A stretch of 27,932 nt of DNA from Apostichopus californicus (lineage: Eukaryota; Echinodermata; Holothuroidea; Aspidochirotida; Stichopodidae). Of this stretch, positions 25,201 through 27,932 are shown in pieces; within the stretch, counting starts at the first letter, position 1; the number at the start of each line of letters is the position of its first letter. Position numbers and translations under genes: made by a program. A model generated the notes under the pieces. It had not been told where the DNA came from. It saw only the letters and a program-made list of their open reading frames with translations, and ran no database searches. The stretch is taken from NCBI GenBank assembly GCA_020650975.1, contig JAIPMN010011963.1:1-27932 (forward strand), given 5' to 3'.

Positions 25201-27301
25201 AAGTGTTTGAGACTTCAAACTCTGAATTCTACTTTAAATATTCATGTGAAAAGGTTATCTGTGTAACATACAATGTTTCGTATTGAATGTCATCAATGTT
25301 AATTACAAAGAAAGTAATATTAATTTCATGAAAAATCTGTCAGAGATGGCAGGATACTATTTACAACCTTAGTGTAATTAATGTTCAATGGATATGGGTA
25401 AATATTTGACAAATTTAGGATTATTTGACAAATTATTCAACAAATTATTTGACAAGTAATGTGACAAATTCAATGGCTATGGGTATATATTTGACAAATT
25501 TAGATTATTTGACAAATTATTCAACAAAATATTTGACAACTTTAATGACAAATTCAATGGCTATGGGTAAATATTTCACAAATTTAGATTATTTGACAAA
25601 TTATTTGACAAATCATATCACTTGATAAATTTAGATTACCTAAACATTCGGAGAAGACTTGTTAATTCACATAACATTCCACTTTCCGTGTTACGAATCA
25701 AGAAAGTACCAAAATATAGAGTCAAACCAACTCTCCCGGTTGTACAGTTGCTCTGTAATACAAGTTTCCATGGACAAAATTCTGAAAACAGATAGAGATG
25801 TTTTGTCCTGGTTTAGTCTGTAGTGCCTGTAGGATAAATAAGGATTGAAAACTCACTCTTTCTCAGCGTCTGGTTTATTTAAGATGCTCATCATCCTCTG
25901 TTGCTTCCATGATGTGCTGTCATCACTGTCAGAGGCTCTGCAAGGAAACCAACACACACTCAATAGTACAATAAAGGAAGGGAGCTACTGTAAGCAGTGG
26001 CAGTGTCAAAGGTCACCAAATGGCACATATAGCCATTCATAGAAAAATTAGGTTAGAGTCGTACCATTGTCTGTGTTGACCAAGTTTCTGTTTGAACAAC
26101 CAAAATCAGCTTCAAGGTTGTCTAGTTATTTTATTTTGATTGCATTATAACTACAGTGTACACTGTAAATATCCAAAAATAGGTAAAATTATCAATCTGT
26201 TTTGTACCATCCCCTCTCCCCCCCCCCCCAAAAAAAAATGCTGTTCTATCCACCAAACCTACACATTTTTCTTAAAGTGTACAGATTCGTCAATGTTATG
26301 TTGCTACAATTAACCAGAAAAAAATCTTTTAAAATTTGTCCTGGCCATTCTTGTTGATGGAACCATGGAAGTAATTTTTAAGGGTGAGATATTTCAAGAC
26401 AATGTTTAGCCTCTCAAGCCCTGTCCATAACTACAATATAATGGTAAATGCTTAACTGTACTATAAACCAACAGAAGGAGGCTGAATGGTTTGGGGGAAA
26501 TAGGTGGGAAGTAGTTGGAGATTGATTGTCAACAATTGTAGGATTCTGTTTCAAGTCCATGCAACTGTATCTGCAAATGCATGGAAAGATATGAAATTAT
26601 ATGACACTGCACTGTATGTGTTTGTGTGTGCATGTGTCATTAATATCATGATAGCTATATGCAGGCAAAAGAGTAGAGAATATATTGGATTTGTGCTGTA
26701 TCTTGCTGTACCAGGACCCAAGAATATGTAGCTAAGCAGCACTGGGAATTTATGTAAATCTCAAGATATGTCTGATTCTAAAAGTAGAACTACAAGGTTT
26801 TGCTAACAATCCCATGAAATTTCCTCCATTATAGTTCAAATGGGACAAACGTTACTGAAGAAGTAGATCCAGTGTTTCAAATAGCTCCAGACAAGTTAGA
26901 AATTGTTCCAGAGATACCCAACATTTTAGGACCTGGAGAGCTGTTTTTGGCCCCAGATGAGGAAACCTTATTTTCAAGCCCGTTGCTGTACAGAGTGGGG
27001 GTGGGGAGGGGGGTAACAGTCTGTAGGAGAGACAGTGGATGTGGTGGGGATTGAGATTAGGAGTCGGGGTTGGAGTAGAGATACAATCAAATAGGGCAAC
27101 AGGACAGAATGGCTGTGCCACTAATTGTTACAAATGGAAGGAGGAATTGTAAACATTTACATGCAATTTTACATTTAAATGAAGGTTATATCAGAATGAC
27201 GGTGCCACCTACTTTTGTTCCTCAAAATCAGACTTATCGCCCGCACCAATGGAGAGCTCATCTTCTGAGAACTCTCTGCTTTTATCCTTTTCTTCACTCA
27301 T
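1..27301 (-). CDS. CWC22: CWC22 pre-mRNA-splicing factor orthologue, 20 coding exons, 3' end outside window
   Basis: Twenty exons joined through nineteen GT-AG introns give one open frame of 3708 nt (1236 codons) running off base 1. An N-terminal charged arm (about residues 1-260) leads to the signature [14 protein letters not shown] (262-275). A MIF4G domain follows (about 285-485), then an acidic Ser linker (about 545-567), an MA3 domain with its C-terminal helices (about 586-775), an acidic Ser run (about 793-826) and an Arg/Glu/Lys-rich tail from 826 onward. Human CWC22 is about 900 residues; this one is longer, mainly through the tail, and closer in size to Drosophila nucampholin. Known orthologues act in the spliceosome and bind eIF4A3 through MIF4G to seed the exon junction complex. 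The start is fixed by an in-frame TAG nine bases upstream of the ATG. No frameshift or internal stop was found. Confidence 0.97.
1233..2776 (-). other. CWC22 intron 19
   Basis: 1544 bp. It contains a G-rich tract near the donor (2700-2734) and a degenerate TACTTGAGTGAGA repeat of about 15 bp (2080-2150). No transposon or coding signal was recognised; the 68- and 65-codon frames here match no family I know. Confidence 0.85.
2700..2734 (-). promoter_or_regulatory. Potential G-quadruplex downstream of the exon 19 donor
   Basis: On the transcript strand four G runs (5, 4, 10 and 4 Gs) are separated by 2, 7 and 3 bases, fitting the G3+N1-7 pattern. The first run begins 37 bases beyond the donor hexamer. 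Intronic G runs near donors are known splicing modulators; function here is inferred. Confidence 0.5.
2777..2940 (-). CDS. CWC22: CWC22 coding exon 19 (acidic Ser run)
   Basis: 164 bp, entering in phase 2 and leaving in phase 1. It encodes [20 protein letters not shown], the end of the conserved core, then runs of Ser, Asp and Glu ([16 protein letters not shown] and similar). The human protein has a similar Ser/Asp/Glu run here. The acceptor is AACTTCTACAG and the donor is GTGAGT. A G-rich tract on the transcript strand follows 43 bases beyond the exon. Confidence 0.95.
2941..3654 (-). other. CWC22 intron 18
   Basis: 714 bp. It has an AT-only stretch around 3424-3530 (TTTATTTAATTTTAAATTAA type). 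No recognised element. Confidence 0.85.
3655..3756 (-). CDS. CWC22: CWC22 coding exon 18
   Basis: 102 bp, phase 2 to phase 2. It encodes [20 protein letters not shown] and then [14 protein letters not shown], conserved and collinear with human. The acceptor is TTTCTTTTACAG and the donor is GTAAGT. The donor sits in a 10-bp palindrome, CTTACGTAAG. Confidence 0.97.
3858..3900 (-). mobile_element. Degenerate Penelope-type hammerhead-like motif
   Basis: Minus strand: GCTGAAGAAGATCCTGCTAG then GATAAAAAAGCAGGC. The CUGAAGA core and the palindromic stem II survive; GAAACGTCAGGC has become AAAAAAGCAGGC. It lies just beyond the SINE tail. Confidence 0.45.
3946..4262 (-). mobile_element. tRNA-derived SINE, near full length
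   Basis: The minus-strand head has an A box TGGCCAATTGG (4241-4251) and a B box GGTTTGATTCC (4197-4207), both good Pol III promoter matches. The body includes CCTTGGGCAAGATGCTTTAT and CCTCTCTCCACTCAGG. The 3' end is TGTAAAGCGCTTTGAGACC, TATATAGCGCTATATAAAAA and (ATT)n. The body resembles conserved SINE domains of marine invertebrates, though I cannot name the family. Confidence 0.85.
4447..4574 (-). CDS. CWC22: CWC22 coding exon 17 (helices after MA3)
   Basis: 128 bp, entering in phase 0 and leaving in phase 2. It encodes [35 protein letters not shown] and NMRLKD. I place the donor at GTGAGT, giving a D-V-T-L-Q junction with exon 18 that matches DETLQ in human. An alternative GT two bases earlier would break the frame. 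A hAT-type MITE starts 40 bp upstream of the acceptor. Confidence 0.96.
4615..4928. mobile_element. hAT-type MITE, family A, copy 1 with perfect 8-bp target duplication
   Basis: Terminal inverted repeats AGGGATGTGCCCA and TGGGCACATCCCT. The flanks are identical 8-mers GTGTTACC at 4607-4614 and 4929-4936. Length 314 bp, no coding frame. Perfect flanks make this the youngest-looking of the three copies. It lies 40 bp upstream of the exon 17 acceptor, in the branch-point zone. Confidence 0.94.
5229..5275 (-). mobile_element. Possible diverged Penelope-type terminal motif
   Basis: Minus strand: TGTTCTTCCCTAGAGGAACC, then GTTGAAACGTTGGCCC. The hairpin followed by GAAACGTTGGCC parallels GAAACGTCAGGCC of the other copies, but the CUGANGA half is not clear. 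Confidence 0.35.
5395..5875. repeat. GTACACATA-type minisatellite abutting the exon 16 donor
   Basis: About 480 bp of AGTACACATA, TATCTAGTACACA and close variants. A longer block starting AGTACACCAATATC recurs at 5558, 5693 and 5782. The 98-codon minus-strand frame (repeats of CVLDICV and similar) is the array read through. It ends at the six bases of the exon 16 donor. Confidence 0.92.
5882..6034 (-). CDS. CWC22: CWC22 coding exon 16 (MA3)
   Basis: 153 bp, phase 0 to phase 0. It encodes [20 protein letters not shown], then [20 protein letters not shown] and TDGISWT, strongly conserved in CWC22. The acceptor is CTTCTTCCACAG and the donor is GTAAGG. A tandem GTACAC-type array starts immediately after the donor. 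Confidence 0.97.
6035..7228 (-). other. CWC22 intron 15
   Basis: 1194 bp. A LINE 3' relic on the opposite strand fills 6110-6702. The remaining 6703-7228 is AT-rich with an A-tract (7081-7095) and nothing recognised. Confidence 0.85.
6110..6702 (+). mobile_element. LINE ORF2 C-terminus and 3' end, pseudogenic
   Basis: The plus-strand frame reads [37 protein letters not shown], a TAA (6261-6263), [28 protein letters not shown] and [15 protein letters not shown], then its terminal TAG (6414-6416). Another in-frame TAG lies at 6132-6134. The HNTRG, YNAIK.WN.LP and FKK..K.YLL pattern is typical of a non-LTR reverse transcriptase C-terminus. The element ends in AATAAAATCAAATCAAAT repeats. Opposite strand to CWC22. 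Confidence 0.88.
7229..7306 (-). CDS. CWC22: CWC22 coding exon 15 (MA3)
   Basis: 78 bp, phase 0 to phase 0. It encodes [20 protein letters not shown] followed by FGLLAQ, a conserved MA3 core with paired cysteines. The acceptor is CTGTTCCACAG and the donor is GTTAGA. Confidence 0.97.
7365..8177. repeat. Direct duplication of about 190 bp (7365-7556 and 7978-8177)
   Basis: Both blocks share GCTAAAAACACACAA, GAGGAAATAGCTTA, GGTATAACGTTTGA, AGTCCTCTAA, CTAAATAATTCG and CAATTGTCTCAAT in the same order, with many substitutions. The 420-bp spacer holds a LINE/SINE 3' tail. The coordinates cover both copies and the spacer. Confidence 0.85.
7657..7724 (-). mobile_element. LINE/SINE 3' tail fragment
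   Basis: Minus strand: TTGTAAAGCGCATTGAGACT, then AATGCGCTATATAAATAAG and (ATT)n. Same tail as at 3951. Sequence upstream of it, to about 7920, may be a diverged body, but no tRNA-like head is visible. Confidence 0.6.
8181..8693 (+). mobile_element. Penelope-like element remnant, inverted ends, 12-bp target duplication
   Basis: Flanked by identical 12-mers GAAATGACTTTG (8169-8180 and 8694-8705). The terminal motif ending GCCAACTTAC occurs near the right side in plus orientation (about 8577-8630) and, degenerate, inverted at the left side (about 8184-8234). This arrangement of inverted partial terminal copies is known for Penelope-like elements. No protein frame survives. The 270-bp right part is shared with 20386-20656. 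Confidence 0.6.
8577..8622 (+). ncRNA. Degenerate hammerhead-like motif
   Basis: Same fold as at 20598: stem II is the perfect palindrome GATCCT-GCT-AGGATC (8592-8606), and stem I pairs GCCT with AGGC (8615-8618). The core is altered: TTGAAGA for CTGAAGA, and AAAA for GAAA. The cleavage triplet GTC is present (8612-8614). Probably inactive by core changes. Confidence 0.45.
8724..8872 (-). CDS. CWC22: CWC22 coding exon 14 (start of MA3)
   Basis: 149 bp, entering in phase 1 and leaving in phase 0. It encodes [20 protein letters not shown] and [18 protein letters not shown], the first MA3 helices; the human equivalent is [30 protein letters not shown]. The acceptor is ATTTTTTCTTAG. The donor GTAAAA departs most from the GTRAGT consensus in this gene. 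Confidence 0.97.
8921..9524. mobile_element. Inverted-repeat DNA element (MITE-like) with TTAA at both ends
   Basis: The left end TTAAAGCAGCATTTTGC is repeated inverted at the right end (GCAAAATGCTGCTTTAA), and a diverged TTTTCTA extends the match. TTAA at both ends could be a piggyBac-type target or part of the repeat. The interior has a perfect 11-bp hairpin, ACCAGGGAGTT with a 7-base loop (9230-9258). No transposase frame. Confidence 0.65.
9893..10410 (+). mobile_element. Probable LINE fragment with 3' tail
   Basis: Ends TTTGTAAAGAGCTTTGAAGC, GCGCTATATAAG, (ATT)n, the same tail as the SINE and LINE elsewhere in this gene. The 71-codon frame at 9893-10108 ([20 protein letters not shown] and on) loosely resembles the charged spacer before a LINE reverse transcriptase, but I cannot assign it with certainty. 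No reverse transcriptase motif is visible. Confidence 0.45.
10886..11041 (-). CDS. CWC22: CWC22 coding exon 13 (acidic Ser linker)
   Basis: 156 bp, phase 1 to phase 1. It encodes [20 protein letters not shown] and then an acidic serine linker ([20 protein letters not shown]) between MIF4G and MA3. The human protein has the same arrangement ([15 protein letters not shown] followed by an acidic run). The acceptor is CCATTTTTGCAG and the donor is GTGAGA. Confidence 0.96.
11042..11764 (-). other. CWC22 intron 12
   Basis: 723 bp. The donor-proximal half is the 27-bp minisatellite; 11042-11425 shows nothing recognised. Confidence 0.85.
11428..11743. repeat. 27-bp minisatellite (ACCGAATGTCGGTATTAATG unit), about 12 copies
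   Basis: Head-to-tail units reading CCTACCGAATGTCGG then TATTAATGACAC. Central copies are almost identical, with drift at both ends (ACGATGTACGG, ACAAATGTACGG). Each unit holds a 5-bp inverted repeat, ACCGA-ATG-TCGGT. As 27 is nine codons, every frame stays open, which explains the open frames on both strands. The last unit stops about 15 bp from the exon 12 donor. Confidence 0.96.
11765..11971 (-). CDS. CWC22: CWC22 coding exon 12 (end of MIF4G)
   Basis: 207 bp, phase 1 to phase 1. It encodes [39 protein letters not shown] and the acidic [14 protein letters not shown] region that closes MIF4G. The acceptor is TTTTGTTTCCAG and the donor is GTAAGT. A 27-bp minisatellite begins about 20 bp past the donor. 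Confidence 0.97.
11972..12513 (-). other. CWC22 intron 11
   Basis: 542 bp of AT-rich sequence with no recognised repeat or element. Confidence 0.85.
12514..12649 (-). CDS. CWC22: CWC22 coding exon 11 (MIF4G)
   Basis: 136 bp, entering in phase 0 and leaving in phase 1. It encodes [36 protein letters not shown] and [10 protein letters not shown], nearly identical in order to the human protein. The acceptor is CTCTTTACCCCAG and the donor is GTTAGT. Confidence 0.97.
12706..13000. mobile_element. hAT-type MITE, family A, copy 2 (inverted relative to copies 1 and 3)
   Basis: Begins AGGGATGTGCCCAGGATTTC and ends GTGGCCACATCCCT; the body is the reverse complement of the 4615 copy. It contains the family's repeated GCCCAGCACT word. 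Flanking 8-mers are diverged (ACCTTTCC and GCTTTCAT), so the target duplication has decayed. It lies 56 bp upstream of the exon 11 acceptor. Confidence 0.88.
13036..13095. repeat. (TA)n and (TG)n microsatellite
   Basis: Runs of ATATGTATATGTATACATAT, then (TA)n, then GTGTGTGTG. Confidence 0.85.
13395..13523 (-). CDS. CWC22: CWC22 coding exon 10 (MIF4G)
   Basis: 129 bp, phase 0 to phase 0. It encodes [20 protein letters not shown], then RRNDKTLC and [10 protein letters not shown], all collinear with human CWC22. The acceptor is TTTCTGCTGCAG and the donor is GTAAGA. A tRNA-like SINE sequence begins about 28 bp upstream of the acceptor. Confidence 0.97.
13552..13807 (+). mobile_element. tRNA-derived SINE-like element
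   Basis: A tRNA-like head: GGAGTG at 13555-13560 can pair with CACTCC at 13613-13618. The A box TAGCTCAGTGG is perfect (13561-13571). The B box GGTTGAGTCAC (13605-13615) lacks one base compared with GGTTCGANTCC. A non-tRNA body and a TATACTTATATACATA-type tail follow. The anticodon loop is not canonical, so this is a SINE or pseudogene, not a tRNA gene. Confidence 0.65.
14235..14345 (-). mobile_element. LINE/SINE 3' tail fragment
   Basis: On the minus strand: CATTGTAAAGCGTTCTTGA, then AGAGCGCTATATAAATTTG and an (ATAATT)n run. This is the same tail structure as at 3951, 7657, 10351 and 14618. The rest of the element is missing. Confidence 0.65.
14510..14603 (-). CDS. CWC22: CWC22 coding exon 9 (MIF4G)
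   Basis: 94 bp, entering in phase 2 and leaving in phase 0. It encodes [20 protein letters not shown] followed by [12 protein letters not shown], the HEAT-like helix pair conserved in CWC22. The acceptor TTTCTCTTCTGTAG lies within about a dozen bases of the (ATT)n tail of a LINE relic. The donor is GTGAGA. Confidence 0.97.
14604..15934 (-). other. CWC22 intron 8
   Basis: 1331 bp. The 3' half is a LINE relic (about 14615-15180). The 5' part (15180-15934) shows no recognised element. Confidence 0.85.
14615..15180 (-). mobile_element. LINE ORF2 C-terminus and 3' tail (CR1/L2/Rex1-like), pseudogenic
   Basis: The minus-strand frame reads [51 protein letters not shown] and [14 protein letters not shown] (14817-14819) then interrupts before [20 protein letters not shown] and HLFSLL. 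This is the classic C-terminal region of CR1/L2/Rex1-type reverse transcriptases. A short 3' UTR ends in GCGCGTCAAGA, a TATATAA box and (ATT)n. Truncated at the 5' end; same orientation as CWC22. Confidence 0.9.
15935..16063 (-). CDS. CWC22: CWC22 coding exon 8 (start of MIF4G)
   Basis: 129 bp, phase 2 to phase 2. It encodes the first MIF4G helices: [20 protein letters not shown] followed by [15 protein letters not shown] and NLVRGR. This is the closest match in the window to the corresponding human segment ([19 protein letters not shown]). The acceptor is TGTCTACACAG and the donor is GTTAGT. In family knowledge this half of MIF4G contacts eIF4A3. Confidence 0.97.
16064..16931 (-). other. CWC22 intron 7
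   Basis: 868 bp, most of it occupied by a tandem array of about 125 bp. Confidence 0.85.
16190..16850. repeat. Tandem array, period about 125 bp, five diverged copies
   Basis: TAAAAYCTTGAATATCTGGA and variants recur at 16241, 16366, 16489, 16675 and 16801, spaced 125, 123, 186 and 126 bp. The 186-bp interval contains an extra TAATTATCC-type AT-rich expansion (16521-16590). Also conserved are GATTCCCAAWCAWTCAGTAA and GTAACAGTAAYRCTGTTCTC. Confidence 0.88.
16932..17126 (-). CDS. CWC22: CWC22 coding exon 7 (conserved YIPPAxL motif)
   Basis: 195 bp, phase 2 to phase 2. It encodes an RS/RD run, a proline stretch (PPPPPRKPK) and the CWC22 signature [20 protein letters not shown] just before the MIF4G domain. 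The acceptor is TGTTTTTACAG and the donor is GTGGGA. The signature matches the same position in human CWC22, where it reads [14 protein letters not shown]. Confidence 0.96.
17127..17845 (-). other. CWC22 intron 6
   Basis: 719 bp. It has a C13 tract at 17185-17197 and a relatively GC-rich, non-repetitive stretch at about 17460-17770 for which I see no identity. Confidence 0.85.
17846..17911 (-). CDS. CWC22: CWC22 coding exon 6 (RD-rich micro-module)
   Basis: Only 66 bp, phase 2 to phase 2. It encodes [20 protein letters not shown], an Arg-Asp-rich piece typical of spliceosomal proteins. The acceptor is ATATTTTGGTAG. The donor GTAATA is the weakest-looking in the gene after GTAAAA of exon 14, which makes this short in-frame exon a good candidate for alternative inclusion. 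Confidence 0.83.
19119..19526. repeat. 20-bp ATAACATATATCAGAATTTT array, split by insertions
   Basis: Units of about 20 bp occur at 19119-19217 and again at 19485-19523, with a last fragment at 20001-20014. The middle (19260-19484) is a different AT-rich segment with an internal duplication (TGTTTGTTATATYGTTT and TTAACTTTTGTATG twice). The right-hand break is the hAT-type MITE, so the array predates that insertion. Confidence 0.8.
19535..19998. mobile_element. hAT-type MITE, family A, copy 3 (long form)
   Basis: Ends AGGGATGTGCCCA and its inverted copy. The body matches copies at 4615 and 12706 but carries about 150 extra bases (roughly 19676-19825), giving 464 bp. Flanking 8-mers CAACATAC and GAACATAT match at six of eight bases, an aged target duplication. 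It inserted into the 20-bp satellite and ends 42 bp from exon 5. Confidence 0.88.
20041..20256 (-). CDS. CWC22: CWC22 coding exon 5
   Basis: 216 bp, phase 2 to phase 2. It encodes two copies of a short charged pattern, [12 protein letters not shown] and [13 protein letters not shown], then an [12 protein letters not shown] end. The acceptor has a long pyrimidine tract, (T)nCCTTTTCAG, and the donor is GTAAGT. A hAT-type MITE ends 42 bp downstream of the exon. Confidence 0.88.
20386..20656 (+). mobile_element. Penelope-like retroelement terminal fragment
   Basis: Shares about 270 bp at high identity with 8366-8635, ending in the same hammerhead-like motif and ACTTACTTTTACACA. No reverse transcriptase frame is present. 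The assignment comes from the terminal ribozyme-like motif, known to be carried by Penelope-like elements in animals. The 85-codon frame through it is the repeat, not a gene. Confidence 0.6.
20598..20643 (+). ncRNA. Minimal hammerhead ribozyme-like motif (best-preserved copy)
   Basis: Core CTGAAGA at 20605-20611 fits CUGANGA. Stem II is TATCCT/AGGATC-like with a GCT loop (20613-20627). GAAA is at 20628-20631, and the NUH site ATC at 20633-20635 follows an almost loopless stem III. Stem I pairs GCCT (20601-20604) with AGGC (20636-20639), plus two further A-T pairs after a mismatch. Such minimal forms in Penelope-like elements are thought to act as dimers; activity here is not shown. Confidence 0.6.
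20746..21046. mobile_element. Candidate inverted-repeat element (MITE-like), about 300 bp
   Basis: The left end reads GTTGACCCTGCCCTTCTGCA and the reverse complement of the right end reads GTTTGACCCTGCCATTGCAT, an imperfect terminal inverted repeat of about 25 bp. No coding frame and no clear target-site duplication, so boundaries and class are tentative. Confidence 0.45.
21138..21196. repeat. (TG)n/TGTATG microsatellite
   Basis: Imperfect run of TGTATG, TGTGTG and TGCATG units on the plus strand. Confidence 0.9.
21355..21965 (-). mobile_element. Non-LTR retrotransposon 3' relic with tandem 3' UTR
   Basis: On the minus strand a decayed frame reads [11 protein letters not shown], then [20 protein letters not shown] and [18 protein letters not shown], the pattern of a LINE ORF2 C-terminus. 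A 3' UTR follows that is made largely of a 91-92-bp repeat. The element ends in AATAAAGTTGATCTAATCTA, a typical LINE tail with short ATCTA repeats. The 5' end is truncated and the clade is uncertain. Confidence 0.7.
21416..21690. repeat. 91-92-bp tandem repeat, three copies
   Basis: AGGATATGAGAT recurs at 21421, 21513 and 21604, with the surrounding sequence (AACCTAAAACGTAC, AATATGAAAACAT, GACATTTTAAAAC) conserved between copies. It lies inside the 3' UTR of the LINE relic. Confidence 0.92.
22117..22197 (-). CDS. CWC22: CWC22 coding exon 4
   Basis: 81 bp, phase 2 to phase 2. It encodes [20 protein letters not shown], a charged segment likely to form a helix. The acceptor is TTTCTTGCAG and the donor is GTGAGT. 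The Y-x-K-x-x-E/K-K-F-type spacing recurs in exon 5, which suggests the two exons may be old duplicates. Confidence 0.85.
22385..23075. repeat. Irregular GTAGTGCA array with higher-order period of about 165-175 bp
   Basis: Interspersed GTAGTGCA, GTAGTAGTGCAG and CATTAGTAGTGCA words for about 690 bp. A longer block beginning GCAGAAGTACTAGTGCATTA recurs at 22586, 22750 and 22925, giving a higher-order period of 164-175 bp. The minus-strand frame of 114 codons here is simply the repeat read through. Confidence 0.9.
23401..23752. mobile_element. hAT-type MITE with 8-bp target duplication ATCTCAAT
   Basis: Starts CAGTGGCAGAGC and ends with the reverse complement of CAGTGGCGGAGC: a 12-bp terminal inverted repeat with one mismatch. 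It is flanked by perfect 8-bp direct repeats ATCTCAAT (23393-23400 and 23753-23760). An 8-bp duplication and CAGTG-type ends are hAT hallmarks. No transposase frame, so non-autonomous. A hairpin with an 11-bp G7/C7 stem lies near the right end (23705-23730). Confidence 0.92.
23865..23987 (-). CDS. CWC22: CWC22 coding exon 3 (Lys-rich arm)
   Basis: 123 bp, phase 2 to phase 2. It encodes a basic stretch with [19 protein letters not shown] and RKSKKRKGE, which looks like a nuclear-localisation-type arm. The acceptor is TTTATACAG and the donor is GTATGT. A 352-bp hAT-type MITE ends about 110 bp downstream of the donor. Confidence 0.85.
24726..24892. repeat. 13-bp tandem minisatellite (GCGGTTCTACACC)
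   Basis: About thirteen head-to-tail copies of a 13-bp unit, GCGGTTCTACAC followed by C or T, with a few substitutions. The unit junctions create CCGCGG palindromes. It is a GC-rich island within an AT-rich intron. Confidence 0.95.
25385..25640. repeat. Tandem array, period 84-85 bp, ATTTGACAAATT-rich
   Basis: Three copies of GGMTATGGGTAWATATTT occur at 25390, 25475 and 25559, spaced 85 and 84 bp. Between them is an inner repeat of ATTTGACAAATT and close variants. Non-coding, in intron 2. Confidence 0.85.
25857..25937 (-). CDS. CWC22: CWC22 coding exon 2
   Basis: 81 bp, phase 2 to phase 2. It encodes the acidic [18 protein letters not shown] region and then NKPDAEKE. The acceptor is TTTCCTTGCAG and the donor is GTGAGT. 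The length is a multiple of three, so skipping would keep the frame. Confidence 0.85.
25938..27212 (-). other. CWC22 intron 1
   Basis: 1275 bp. It contains a C12-A9 tract on the plus strand (26218-26238) and a short codon-like stretch on the opposite strand (26836-27054, see findings). The rest shows no recognised repeat. Confidence 0.85.
27213..27301 (-). CDS. CWC22: CWC22 coding exon 1 (start codon)
   Basis: Encodes residues 1-29 plus two bases of codon 30, beginning [11 protein letters not shown] and rich in Glu, Asp, Lys and Ser. The ATG is preceded by AAC, giving a favourable A at -3. An in-frame TAG lies at 27308-27310, so translation cannot begin further upstream in this exon. The donor is GTAGGT at 27207-27212, phase 2. 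The assignment rests on the frame joining cleanly to exon 2; this arm is not conserved enough to identify alone. Confidence 0.85.
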
Positions 27302-27315
27302 GTTGAGCTACTTTG
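27302..27315 (-). other. CWC22: 5' UTR part of the start-codon exon
   Basis: Upstream of the ATG the minus strand reads ATCTCTTTCAG then CAAAGTAGCTCAAC and ATG. The pyrimidine tract and AG look like a splice acceptor, so the start exon probably begins at 27315 and the 5' UTR is split by an intron. This is inferred from signal only. Confidence 0.55.
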
Positions 27316-27854
27316 CTGAAAGAGATTTGATAAGTGCAGTCATGTATTAAATGTAAAATAATTTACTGAAAATTCTTGATCCATTCCGAGAATAATGGGA
27401 TGAACAATGCAAACTCTTTAATATGCTGTTAGAATACCACAAATAACATGCCATCATTGTGTAGGACTTTAAATTTTACCAAATGCACTGGCTACACAAC
27501 TAGAGAAATTATACATATCAATGTAGTCTGTAACTTGTCAAAAATTAAACTTAAAATCTTCATGTTTCATGGAATGAAGTGCTTTAGGCTAATGGCAAGG
27601 GAAAAGCCCAATTTGATAATCCTTGACAATTTTAATTTTTGAGGCAATCAACTTAATTTATTCATGTTAATTCAAGCCAACTCATTTTAATCTTAGTGCC
27701 ATACCTAGTACTAGTATAGTCAGTATCGCTAATTTCGGAACACTGACAATTTCGGACACCCCTAAGAAATGCACGATTTCACCGCGACAACCTACAGGAA
27801 GAGCCAAATTTCACCAAAAAGTACGAAATGACCCGTGTGCAAGTAAATACTTAC
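27316..27854 (-). other. Candidate 5' UTR intron and upstream sequence
   Basis: AT-rich sequence without a recognisable element. Short open frames here (for example 27448-27642 plus) resemble no family I know. Confidence 0.3.
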
Positions 27855-27901
27855 ATATTTGTCAATAAAATGACGGAGATCTATGAAGTCTGTTCTAATT
27901 A
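27855..27901 (-). other. Candidate noncoding 5' UTR exon
   Basis: On the minus strand a consensus donor GTAAGT lies at 27849-27854 and a TTGCTCTTTCAG acceptor-like sequence at 27902-27913. Between them is a 47-base segment with no ATG wholly inside it. It could be an upstream 5' UTR exon, or the true first exon could extend past the right edge. Transcript data would be needed to decide. Confidence 0.3.
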
Positions 27902-27932
27902 CTGAAAGAGCAACTGCGCCACTAATTGTATC

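Larger units (their letters stand above)
23988..25856 (-). other. CWC22 intron 2
   Basis: 1869 bp. It carries the 13-bp array (24726-24892) and the AT-rich 84-85-bp array (25385-25640). Nothing recognised in 24000-24720 or 24900-25380. Confidence 0.85.

Overview
The window is eukaryotic and holds most of one multi-exon gene on the minus strand: the orthologue of the pre-mRNA splicing factor CWC22 (nucampholin in Drosophila). Twenty coding exons join through nineteen GT-AG introns into one open frame of 1236 codons. The frame starts at an ATG at 27301 and is still open at base 1, so the stop codon and 3' UTR lie outside. The order is a Lys/Arg/Glu/Asp-rich N-terminal arm (exons 1-7), the MIF4G domain (7-12), an acidic Ser linker (13), the MA3 domain (14-18), an acidic Ser stretch (19) and a very long Arg/Glu/Lys/Asp/Ser-rich tail in one exon (20). 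No second protein gene is supported; the long frames on the plus strand are shadows of the purine-rich tail or of repeats.

The introns (about 0.5-2.1 kb, AT-rich) are crowded with repeats. Retroelements: decayed 3' ends of non-LTR retrotransposons in introns 4, 8 and 15 (probably also 13), two tRNA-derived SINE-like elements in introns 9 and 17, and Penelope-like fragments in introns 4 and 14 that carry a minimal hammerhead-ribozyme motif. DNA transposon relics: three copies of one hAT-type MITE family in introns 5, 10 and 16, a second hAT-type MITE in intron 3, and two other inverted-repeat elements in introns 4 and 13. Tandem arrays: periods of 13, 20, 27, about 84, about 91 and about 125 bp, plus two irregular arrays. 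Several repeats stop within tens of bases of an exon, leaving only the minimal splice signal.

The organism is most likely a marine invertebrate. Intron-rich architecture, the SINE/LINE 3' tail with a GCGC hairpin and (ATT)n, Penelope terminal motifs and abundant hAT MITEs fit an echinoderm or another invertebrate deuterostome, but the species cannot be named from the sequence. The only supported biochemical system is CWC22 itself. In known orthologues its MIF4G domain binds eIF4A3 and brings it to the spliceosome for exon-junction-complex assembly, and the protein is needed for splicing.
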